This document shows, in pieces, positions 1 through 6,289 of a DNA stretch of 30,756 nucleotides. The notes under the pieces were generated by a model that saw only the letters and a list, made by a program, of their open reading frames with translations, had not been told where the DNA came from and did no database searches. Each line of letters opens with the position of its first letter. Positions within the stretch are counted from its first letter, which is position 1. A program made the position numbers and the translations under genes. Source of the DNA: JAZRPG01 sp045649105. GTDB taxonomy: Bacteria > Bacillota > Clostridia > Oscillospirales > JAAYXM01. Location: NCBI GenBank assembly GCA_045649105.1, contig JAZRPG010000038.1, forward strand, positions 1 to 30,756, given 5' to 3'.

Positions 1-132
1 CAATGTAATTTCTTCTTCAGCAGTTTTGAGTAGTTTATTATCTCTTATATTTAATTTGTTTTTCAACACATTACTATCGGGATAGCAATATATTGATTGG
101 GTAGTTGTATAAACATCATATTTTGAAAACAT
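1..132 (-). CDS. Fic family protein (toxin), N-terminal part only
   Basis: This is the first 44 codons of a gene that runs off the left edge of the window. It reads MFSKYDVYTTTQSIYCYPDS and then NVLKNKLNIRD. The 'YCYP..NVLKNKL.IRD' pattern is the typical start of Fic proteins, which transfer AMP from ATP to target proteins. The catalytic HPFxxGNGR motif would lie outside the window, so activity cannot be judged. The start codon lies 2 nt after the stop codon of the upstream antitoxin gene, so the two are almost certainly translated together. There is no sign of truncation other than the window edge. Confidence 0.8.
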   Translation of the reverse strand, partial: MFSKYDVYTTTQSIYCYPDSNVLKNKLNIRDNKLLKTAEEEITL

Positions 133-134
133 AG

Positions 135-506
135 TTACACCCTCTGCATATATTTAAGCTTCAATTCTTCAATTACATCTGTATAACTTACTTTACCGCT
201 ATCAATTCTTTTGAGATTTTCAATGCTTTCCTCACTAACATTCATATTCTCGACAGCAAATGTTCCTTTTAGATTTTTTAAATTGCTTTCAAAATCGTTA
301 GATGCCATATCTGTTTTATTTCTCCAATCGGTATATTTACCTGATTTAATTCTTCTATCTGCGGGTTTCTCTGCATCTTTTGGTAAAAGCCAAGCACCTG
401 CAATTTTCTGTGCTCCAACAATTCTGCCCTCATTACACAAAACAGTAATTCTTCTTACAGAAATCCCCCACATTAAACTTGCCTCTTTTATTGTTAGTAT
501 ATCCAT
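135..506 (-). CDS. HTH/VbhA-like antitoxin of a Fic toxin
   Basis: A 123-residue protein in two parts. Residues 1-45 form a MerR/excisionase-like helix-turn-helix (TIKEASLMWGISVRRITVLC followed by EGRI and WLLP), suited to DNA binding. Residues about 75-123 resemble the small VbhA-type antitoxin domain and contain T82-F-A-V-E86-N87. This fits the (S/T)xxxE(G/N) inhibitory motif known from class I Fic antitoxins, whose glutamate blocks ATP binding in the Fic active site. The C-terminal 'LKRIDSGKVSYTDVIEELK' also fits the family. The Fic gene starts 2 nt downstream. A near-perfect sigma-A promoter precedes the gene. The inferred role is to neutralise Fic and repress its own operon. Confidence 0.75.
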   Translation of the reverse strand: MDILTIKEASLMWGISVRRITVLCNEGRIVGAQKIAGAWLLPKDAEKPADRRIKSGKYTDWRNKTDMASNDFESNLKNLKGTFAVENMNVSEESIENLKRIDSGKVSYTDVIEELKLKYMQRV

Positions 507-527
507 ATTAACACCTCATTTATCAAT

Positions 528-556
528 ATTATATACCAAAAATAGAACAATGTCAA
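528..556 (-). promoter_or_regulatory. Consensus sigma-A promoter of the Fic antitoxin-toxin operon
   Basis: Read on the minus strand, TTGACA (556-551) and TATAAT (533-528) are separated by exactly 17 bp, a perfect match to the vegetative consensus. A GAGGTG ribosome binding site and the ATG at 506 follow. Such a strong promoter suits an antitoxin that must be made in excess and that may repress itself. Confidence 0.85.
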
Positions 557-586
557 TATTTTAAGATTTTTACTTTTTATTTATAT

Positions 587-616
587 AAAAAAACAGACGC
601 CACCTCAAATGAAGTG
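587..616 (-). terminator. Weak intrinsic terminator after the PAP2-GNAT gene
   Basis: CACCTCA (601-607) can pair with TGAAGTG (610-616), including one G-U pair. On the minus strand the hairpin is followed by a run of seven T (opposite 587-593). It lies 14 nt past the stop codon of the PAP2-GNAT gene. The stem is short. Confidence 0.45.
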
Positions 617-630
617 CCGCCCATTCGTTA

Positions 631-1902
631 TTAGAAAAGTTGTCCCGGAAGCTTCAGTTTTTCTTTATAAGGAAATTTTTTATCAAATTCCTCTGCTTCT
701 TCCTCAGGGAAAAGATATACATCCGGTGGTCCGTATTCTCCTGTGATTCCGCTTAGGTACCCGGGAATTAACTCTTTGCATAGGAAGAATGAAGCATCCG
801 CACCTTCGGGCAGTCCGTGATAACGGAGTCCGAATTCACTTGCAAATGTAAATCCGCTTTTGCCATAGAAATTAATATTTCCCTCAAAACATACCGCACC
901 AAAGCCAAGCTCGGTTGCTTTCTTAATTGAATAATCAAGCAGAATTTTACCGTAGCCTTGTCTTTTGAGTTTGGGGACTATACAAATCGGTCCCATTGTA
1001 AGAATAGGAACATTCCTTCCGTCATCAGCCTTAATATTTGCTTTTACGAATACATTCTGACCGATAATTTCGCCATCCTTTTCCATAACAAAATCAAGTT
1101 CCTTGACAAAGTCAGGATGTTCCCTTAACTTCGTTATAAGATAGTGCTCCATACATCCCGGGCGGTACACATTCCAAAACGCTTCACGAATCAGGTTTTC
1201 CACCACGGGGTAATCTTCTTTTCTTTCTAATCGGATAATATAATCATTTTTAATCATTTCATTTCCTCCTGATAATTGTATAGAACGATATATCAGCACA
1301 AGACCGCTACTTAATAGTGCACCGCCGATAATATCCGAAAACCAATGCACACCCGAAATGAGTCTCGCTATTACCATAAAAGCAATAAATGCAAGGATTG
1401 AAATGTTCAAACATTTCTTAAATCCATTATTTTTGATGCGTGCATCAAACTGCATGATAGCAGTCGGCATAACACACATTACAAGCATTGTTGTTGATGA
1501 CGGATAAGATGCTTCCAAATTGCCGTTTATAAGTATCGGTCTGTAATTTACTACGACCATTTCAAAAAAGATGTAAAATGCCATCACAACAATATAAAAT
1601 CCGCCAAGTGTGAGGATGCTAAAATCAACCTTAAAAAGATTTTTTCTCCGAGTCCACTGGCAAAGCCCAAGTATGCCAAACCCCATGATAAAGCAAAGCG
1701 GAACAAGTCCAAGCCAATCTGTAATGGTGTAGAGTGACATATGCACTCCTGTAATATCGTGTATCGCTTTGTTAAGTGTTGCAAAACCGACACTTGAGCC
1801 TTGCGGTCCTGCCTCTCCCACATCAACAAACCCAAGAGCTACTGTCCATATAACAAATAATACAAGTAACCCCAACCCAATGTAAAAACTTTTTCTTTTC
1901 AT
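631..1902 (-). CDS. PAP2-like membrane phosphatase fused to a GNAT acetyltransferase
   Basis: A 423-residue two-domain protein. Residues 1-210 are a multi-pass membrane PAP2 (phosphatidic acid phosphatase type 2) domain with an RP pair (R121-P122) and the third family motif R180-x5-H186-x3-D190. The usual PSGH motif reads P134-S-S-T-T138, so its histidine is missing. Residues 216-423 form a complete GNAT N-acetyltransferase with the acetyl-CoA loop 'KRQGYGK' and the late motif 'NINFYGKSGF'. The GNAT part starts at M216 (ATG at 1257), 7 nt after a perfect AGGAGG, so it may also be made as a free 208-residue protein. An XRE regulator lies 107 nt upstream on the same strand. Substrates are unknown. 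Confidence 0.8.
   Translation of the reverse strand: MKRKSFYIGLGLLVLFVIWTVALGFVDVGEAGPQGSSVGFATLNKAIHDITGVHMSLYTITDWLGLVPLCFIMGFGILGLCQWTRRKNLFKVDFSILTLGGFYIVVMAFYIFFEMVVVNYRPILINGNLEASYPSSTTMLVMCVMPTAIMQFDARIKNNGFKKCLNISILAFIAFMVIARLISGVHWFSDIIGGALLSSGLVLIYRSIQLSGGNEMIKNDYIIRLERKEDYPVVENLIREAFWNVYRPGCMEHYLITKLREHPDFVKELDFVMEKDGEIIGQNVFVKANIKADDGRNVPILTMGPICIVPKLKRQGYGKILLDYSIKKATELGFGAVCFEGNINFYGKSGFTFASEFGLRYHGLPEGADASFFLCKELIPGYLSGITGEYGPPDVYLFPEEEAEEFDKKFPYKEKLKLPGQLF
1255..1270 (-). promoter_or_regulatory. Internal Shine-Dalgarno and ATG for a free GNAT protein
   Basis: On the minus strand AGGAGG (1270-1265) lies 7 nt before an in-frame ATG (1257-1255) that begins MIKNDYIIRL, the natural start of a GNAT domain. 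The codons of the site are read as S-G-G-N-E within the fused ORF. This suggests two once-separate genes that lost the stop codon between them, with the second start still usable. Confidence 0.7.
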
Positions 1903-1921
1903 TTTTTAAAACCTTCCTTTT

Positions 1922-1948
1922 GTGTATTTGGCTTTCGCCTGAATACAC
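1922..1948 (-). other. Hairpin in the leader of the PAP2-GNAT gene
   Basis: GTGTATT (1922-1928) pairs with AATACAC (1942-1948), and an inner GGC-TTTC-GCC stem sits inside it. It lies just upstream of the AAAGGAAGG ribosome binding site of the PAP2-GNAT gene. No T-run follows on the minus strand, so it is not an obvious terminator. Its role is unknown. Confidence 0.4.
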
Positions 1949-2009
1949 TTTAAAGGACAGTGTTAAAAATCTCAAGAATTGAGTCGTTACATCGGTGATA
2001 CTTTCCGTG

Positions 2010-2615
2010 TCATTGCCATTTCACAAGTATTAACGCCTTTATTATGAGGAATATGAACAGGAAAGCACCTGCATATACCTGTGAGCTTATAATAAACAAA
2101 AGCACCGCAATAGCATTTAATATAAGTGATATTTTTTCTCTGTTTTGTACCCAAAACAGCTTTTGAAAGTTTTGAAAAGTAAGCGTTAAAATTCCATATA
2201 CTATAATTGCGATTACAATAGCATAGTACGCAGTCTTTAAATAAGTCGCAATTCCGTTTAAGGACAATAGCGAAACTTCCTGAATGACACCATTTGCTTT
2301 TTGTCCGAAGAATGGCAGGAAGAAGAACATCAAAACACTTATATCCAAAAGAGCAAACACAAGGCTTCGTAAATGCTTTTCTTTTTGTTTATTATCTTCT
2401 TCTGCAATACTCAAGACTTCACCACTTGAAAGCAATTCATCTATCGTAACCGAAAAACATTTTGCTATCGCTTTCAGAGAATCTATGCTCGGATATCCTC
2501 TGCCTGATTCCCATTTTGAAATTGCTGTTCGGGACACATAGAGAGCTTCTGCAAGCTCTTCCTGCGTAAGTCCTTTATTTTTTCGCAAGCTTTGTAATTT
2601 TTCATTAAATTCCAT
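2010..2615 (-). CDS. Membrane-anchored XRE-family transcriptional regulator
   Basis: A 201-residue protein counted from the ATG at 2615. An upstream in-frame TTG at 2633 is less likely, because GAGAG lies 7 nt before the ATG. Residues 1-65 are a Cro/C1-type helix-turn-helix (LTQEELAEALYVSRTAISKW followed by ESGRGYPSIDSL). After a charged linker, three to four hydrophobic helices fill residues 85-195. This HTH-plus-membrane layout is common in Firmicutes next to genes for envelope or resistance functions. The PAP2-GNAT gene lies immediately downstream on the same strand and is the natural candidate target. No ligand can be inferred. Confidence 0.85.
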   Translation of the reverse strand: MEFNEKLQSLRKNKGLTQEELAEALYVSRTAISKWESGRGYPSIDSLKAIAKCFSVTIDELLSSGEVLSIAEEDNKQKEKHLRSLVFALLDISVLMFFFLPFFGQKANGVIQEVSLLSLNGIATYLKTAYYAIVIAIIVYGILTLTFQNFQKLFWVQNREKISLILNAIAVLLFIISSQVYAGAFLFIFLIIKALILVKWQ

Positions 2616-2648
2616 AATAACACTCTCTTGCAAATTTAAGGTTGTTAA

Positions 2649-2669
2649 ACTTTTTATTTCATAAAAAGT
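2649..2669. promoter_or_regulatory. Perfect 21-bp palindrome upstream of the XRE gene
   Basis: ACTTTTTAT-TTC-ATAAAAAGT is a perfect 9-bp inverted repeat with a 3-nt centre, 34 bp upstream of the XRE start. It could be the operator of the XRE regulator. It also supplies the T-run for the adjacent terminator hairpin, so the symmetry may be partly coincidental in AT-rich DNA. Confidence 0.4.
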
Positions 2670-2703
2670 GAGAACCCACAGCAGGAAGATTCTGCTGTGG
2701 GTT
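2663..2703 (-). terminator. Intrinsic terminator downstream of guaA
   Basis: A perfect 12-bp stem (2673-2684 with 2692-2703, AACCCACAGCAG and its complement) has a 7-nt loop. On the minus strand it is followed by CTCAC and a T-run at 2667-2663. It separates the guaA transcript from the XRE gene. A weaker AT-rich hairpin (2798-2805 with 2833-2840) lies directly after the guaA stop codon. Confidence 0.75.
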
Positions 2704-2840
2704 TGTTGTCTTTGTTTTGTTTTCAGCAGAGCATTTATGCTTCTGAATTTGTGGCACTTTAAAAAATGTGCGTTAAGAGCCTCTTTTGTTGAACGCCAAA
2801 AACTCGAAAACTCTTAATATATAAGGCTTTTTGAGTTTTT

Positions 2841-4148
2841 TTATTCCCATTCGATTGTCGAACAGGGCTTCGGCGAGAGGTCGAAGCACACGCGGTTTAC
2901 ATTTTTCACTTCTGCAAGTATGCGGTTTACAATGGTCTGAAGTACGCTCCAGGGAAGCTCGGGAACCTCTGCTGTCATTGCGTCAACCGTGTTTACCGCG
3001 CGGATAATTACAGGATAGTCAAAGGAACGGGCATTGTCGCGAACGCCGACAGACTTAAAGTCAGGAACCGCGGTAAAGTATTGCCATACGCTGCGGTCAA
3101 GACCGCTCTTTGCAAACTCCTCACGAAGGATTGCGTCCGACTCGCGCACAGCCTCAAGTCGCTCACGCGTGATTGCTCCGAGGCAACGGACACCGAGACC
3201 CGGGCCGGGGAATGGCTGGCGGTATATCATGGAATCGGGAAGTCCGAGTGCCTTTCCGCAGGCGCGGACTTCGTCCTTGAACAGGTACTTAATCGGCTCA
3301 ACAAGCTCGAAATTTAAATCCTCGGGAAGGCCTCCGACATTGTGGTGGCTCTTTACGACCTTTGCCGTTTTTGTGCCGCTTTCAACGATATCGGGGTAGA
3401 TTGTACCCTGTGCGAGGAACTCAATTCCGGAGAGCTTTCGTGCTTCTTCCTCGAAAACGCGGATAAACTCCGCGCCGATTATCTTGCGTTTTTCTTCAGG
3501 GTCAGCAACGCCGAAAAGCTTGCCGAGAAAACGCTCTGAAGCATCGACATAAACAAGGTTTGCGGAGAGCTCGTCGCGGAAGACCCTTACGACCTCTTCC
3601 GGCTCGCCCTTGCGAAGGAGACCGTGGTTTACATGCACGCAGGTGAGCTGGCTTCCTATTGCGCGCAGGAGAAGCGCTGCAACGACAGAGGAGTCCACTC
3701 CTCCGGAGAGAGCGAGAAGAACCTTTCTTTTTCCGACCTGGCGGCGGACGAGCTCGACCTGGTCAGCAATGAAATTTTCCATTGTCCAGTTTGCCTGCGC
3801 GCGGCATGTGTCAAACACAAAGCTGCGGAGCGCGTCGGCGATTGCGGAATCCTCATCAGGCATCGTTATCGCCTTTCCGTCAAGCTCATAATCAAAGGCA
3901 AAGAACGGGATTCCCGTGCCGCGGAGCTCATCGGAGAGCGTGATTTTAACACCGTCGATAATATTGTTCGGACCGCCACAGGCGATGACGCCCTTGACAT
4001 TCGGAAGAGCCTTAAGCTCTGCCGCTGTTATGTCGTGCGGATATATCTCACTGTATACGCCGAGGGCGCGGACAGCGCGTGCAACATCCGTATTTCTGGT
4101 GCTGCCGAGGTCTAATATAACTATCATGTCCTGTTTCAAAGTTGACAT
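2841..4148 (-). CDS. guaA: GMP synthase with a degenerate, shortened glutaminase domain
   Basis: It converts XMP to GMP. The protein has 435 residues against about 510-525 normally. Residues 120-435 are an intact ATP-pyrophosphatase and dimerisation part: the LSGGVDSS P-loop at 147-154, 'KSHHNVGGLPEDL', 'RQPFPGPGLGVR' and the standard C-terminus 'KPCSTIEWE'. The glutaminase part keeps the opening strand (ILDLGSTRNTDVAR) and 'GGP'. However, the nucleophile elbow that should read GxCYG is AFDYE, with D86 at the cysteine position. About 85 residues carrying the catalytic His and Glu are missing, and the sequence rejoins at 'LRSFVFDTC'. It should therefore need free ammonia or a partner glutaminase. 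The start is uncertain: an AAGGGAG directly abuts the ATG at 4148, so TTG at 4139 or the ATG of codon 8 may be used. Confidence 0.92.
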   Translation of the reverse strand: MSTLKQDMIVILDLGSTRNTDVARAVRALGVYSEIYPHDITAAELKALPNVKGVIACGGPNNIIDGVKITLSDELRGTGIPFFAFDYELDGKAITMPDEDSAIADALRSFVFDTCRAQANWTMENFIADQVELVRRQVGKRKVLLALSGGVDSSVVAALLLRAIGSQLTCVHVNHGLLRKGEPEEVVRVFRDELSANLVYVDASERFLGKLFGVADPEEKRKIIGAEFIRVFEEEARKLSGIEFLAQGTIYPDIVESGTKTAKVVKSHHNVGGLPEDLNFELVEPIKYLFKDEVRACGKALGLPDSMIYRQPFPGPGLGVRCLGAITRERLEAVRESDAILREEFAKSGLDRSVWQYFTAVPDFKSVGVRDNARSFDYPVIIRAVNTVDAMTAEVPELPWSVLQTIVNRILAEVKNVNRVCFDLSPKPCSTIEWE

Positions 4149-4229
4149 CTCCCTTGTAAAATATAAAGCTTGGGCACAAAAAAGCTAAAACTCCATATGC
4201 CCTGCATTTGCTGAAATAATGATTCAGGG

Positions 4230-5216
4230 CTACAGAAGGTTCTTACGAAGTTCCTCGGGGGATTGAGGATGCAGGTAGGAGAATGCAACGTCAAGGACTG
4301 TTTTGCATCCGTATTGCCCCTCTGCGTTCATGCGGAAAGCAGCTCTTGCATAAGCTGTCAGAACGCTTGCCGTGAACTCCGGATTTGAGTCGAGCGTCAG
4401 TTTATACTCAATAACATGCTTGTTTTCGTGGCTGAGTCCCGTAGCGCCGCTGCGCAGAACAACACCACCATGCGGGATTCCGCCGTGCTCGCGCATGAGC
4501 TCATCCTCGCTTATGAAATGCACTGTCGTGTCGTAGTCGGCAAAGTAGTTCGGCATAGTTTTTATAGCTGTCTCTATAGCGGCAAGGTCTGCCCCTTCCT
4601 CGGCAACGACATAGCAATCTCTTATGTGCTTTTCACGCGTTGAAAGCTCCGGATTTTCGCCGCTGCGCACGCGTGCAAGTGCCACATCTACCGGGATTGT
4701 ATATTGCTTTGCATTTTTGACGCCCGGTATACGGCGAATCGCGTCTGAATGACCCTGGCTTACGCCCTTTCCCCAGAACGTATAGTCATTTCCGTCGGGG
4801 AGAACCGCCTGCCCGAGGGCGCGGTTCAGTGAAAAAAGCCCCGGGTCCCAACCTGCGGAGATAATGCTTATTTTCTTGGATTTTCGGCTTACAGCATCTA
4901 CGCGCTCAAAATGCTCAGGGATTTTTGCGTGCGTGTCGAAGCTGTCAACCACATTAAAATACTGTGCAAGCTCAGGTGTCTGAACGGGAAGGTCATTGGC
5001 GCTTCCGCCGCACAGAATAACAACATCAAGCTCGTCTTGAAGCTTAGGTGCATCGTCAATATGGAGGACGGGGACATCTTGTAAGGCTATTTTCAGACTC
5101 TTTGGGTCACGACGGGTAAAAACAGCGCGAAGCTCCATATCAGAGCTGTGTTTTAATGCGCATTCAACACCGCGGCCGAGGTTTCCGTATCCTGCAATTC
5201 CGATTCTGATTTTCAT
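4230..5216 (-). CDS. ddh: meso-Diaminopimelate dehydrogenase
   Basis: This NADPH-dependent enzyme (EC 1.4.1.16) makes meso-diaminopimelate directly from tetrahydrodipicolinate, a one-step shortcut in lysine and peptidoglycan synthesis. The 328 residues match the family's usual length. The N-terminus has the Rossmann motif GYGNLGRG (about residues 9-16). 'ISAGWDPGLFSLNR' and 'FWGKGVSQGHSDAIRRI' are family signatures around the substrate site, and 'RSGATG' and 'NPEFTASVL' follow. AAGGAGG (5230-5224) lies 7 nt before the ATG, and a good promoter lies about 50 bp upstream. guaA follows 81 nt downstream with no clear terminator between them, so the two may share a transcript. Confidence 0.95.
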   Translation of the reverse strand: MKIRIGIAGYGNLGRGVECALKHSSDMELRAVFTRRDPKSLKIALQDVPVLHIDDAPKLQDELDVVILCGGSANDLPVQTPELAQYFNVVDSFDTHAKIPEHFERVDAVSRKSKKISIISAGWDPGLFSLNRALGQAVLPDGNDYTFWGKGVSQGHSDAIRRIPGVKNAKQYTIPVDVALARVRSGENPELSTREKHIRDCYVVAEEGADLAAIETAIKTMPNYFADYDTTVHFISEDELMREHGGIPHGGVVLRSGATGLSHENKHVIEYKLTLDSNPEFTASVLTAYARAAFRMNAEGQYGCKTVLDVAFSYLHPQSPEELRKNLL

Positions 5217-5262
5217 ACGATTTCCTCCTTCGCCGAAAAATAAAATGTAATATAATTATATA

Positions 5263-5292
5263 ATTATAACCGCAAGCACAGGTGAAAGTCAA
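5263..5292 (-). promoter_or_regulatory. Sigma-A promoter of ddh
   Basis: On the minus strand TTGACT (5292-5287) and TATAAT (5268-5263) are spaced by 18 bp, and the ddh start codon lies about 47 bp downstream of the -10 box. The surrounding sequence is AT-rich. This marks the end of the nine-gene operon and the start of a new transcript. Confidence 0.75.
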
Positions 5293-5386
5293 TTATTAAA
5301 CACTTAAATTTTTTCAGATTTTATATTTTTGAAAAGTAAAAAATATGCATGGGTAAATGGCGGATAACGCCCGCTTAGATTAATTT

Positions 5387-6289
5387 TTACAGTTTGCCGT
5401 AAAAAATTCCGTTAAGCTCATCTGAAAGCTTCTGAAATATGTCCGCGGTACCCATATGAAAAGGAAGCTCAAGGCGTATCCTGCAGGAATGAAGCGCACA
5501 TCTTCCGGGGAGCCGTGCGTCCTCCTCGCCGTAGAGAAAGTCGCCGATTATGGGATGCCCCATATGCGCCATGTGCACGCGTATCTGATGCGTGCGCCCG
5601 GTCATGGGGCGGACGCGCACAAGGCTCATGTTGTTTCTGCGCTCGATTACCGAAAATTCCGTGATTGCGGAATCGCCGTCAGGAGAGACCATGCGCTCGA
5701 TTACGGAGCCGGGCTTTCGGGCTATCGGTGCGTTTATCGTTCCCGAATCCTCCTCTATCTCTCCGCGCACGATTGCCATGTATTCGCGGAGAAAAGACCC
5801 TGTGTGCAGAAGTCTTGCGCAATATGTGTGCGAGTATGCATTTTTGGCAACCGCCATAAGCCCCGATACACCGCGGTCGAGGCGATTTACGGGTCTGAAC
5901 ACAAAATCTTCGCCGAGATTTTTATAGTGCCATACAACAATATTCCCGAGCGAGCTTGTAAAATGCCCGTGTGACGGGTGAACAGCAAGCGTTGCGGGCT
6001 TATTGAGTATCAGAATATCCTCATTTTCAAAGCGTATGTCAAGCTCGCCCTCCACGGGGACTATCCCGTCTGACGCGCGCTCGCGCTCCTCAAGGATTAT
6101 TTCCATATAATCACCCGCGTGCACGGTGGCAACGGTAAAAACCGGGCTCCCGTTGAGGAGAAGCCCCTGCGGGTTTCGCTTGATTCTGCTGAGGAGCATT
6201 CCGGACACACCGAAACGCTGCCTGAGTATATCGCAAAGGCGCTTTCCGTCGTCCTCAGAGTCGGCTGTGTGAAGGAGCTTACGTAGCAT
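5387..6289 (-). CDS. RluA-family pseudouridine synthase
   Basis: It isomerises uridine to pseudouridine in rRNA or tRNA; the exact target cannot be read from the sequence. Of 300 residues, the first 75 or so are an S4-like RNA-binding domain (DDGKRLCDILRQRFGVSGML). The catalytic domain follows with 'ILNKPATLAVHPSHGH', the active-site motif N135-R-L-D138 in 'RPVNRLDRGVSGL', and the late family motif 'GRTHQIRVHMAHMGHPIIGD'. The first residue of the usual HRLD motif is Asn here, a variant seen in the family; the catalytic Asp is kept. The start overlaps the end of the U32 gene by 11 nt, which indicates translational coupling. It is the last gene of the operon. Confidence 0.93.
   Translation of the reverse strand: MLRKLLHTADSEDDGKRLCDILRQRFGVSGMLLSRIKRNPQGLLLNGSPVFTVATVHAGDYMEIILEERERASDGIVPVEGELDIRFENEDILILNKPATLAVHPSHGHFTSSLGNIVVWHYKNLGEDFVFRPVNRLDRGVSGLMAVAKNAYSHTYCARLLHTGSFLREYMAIVRGEIEEDSGTINAPIARKPGSVIERMVSPDGDSAITEFSVIERRNNMSLVRVRPMTGRTHQIRVHMAHMGHPIIGDFLYGEEDARLPGRCALHSCRIRLELPFHMGTADIFQKLSDELNGIFYGKL

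Noticed and set aside
3034..4188. Several plus-strand reading frames of 61-163 codons opposite guaA
   Set aside because: They are antisense shadows: rich in Arg/Ser/Cys, with no ribosome binding sites or family motifs, while guaA on the other strand is unambiguous.
5340..5386. Intrinsic terminator after the RluA-type gene
   Set aside because: Only a 4-bp GGCG/CGCC stem is visible, and the T-run is some distance away, so it is too weak to list.
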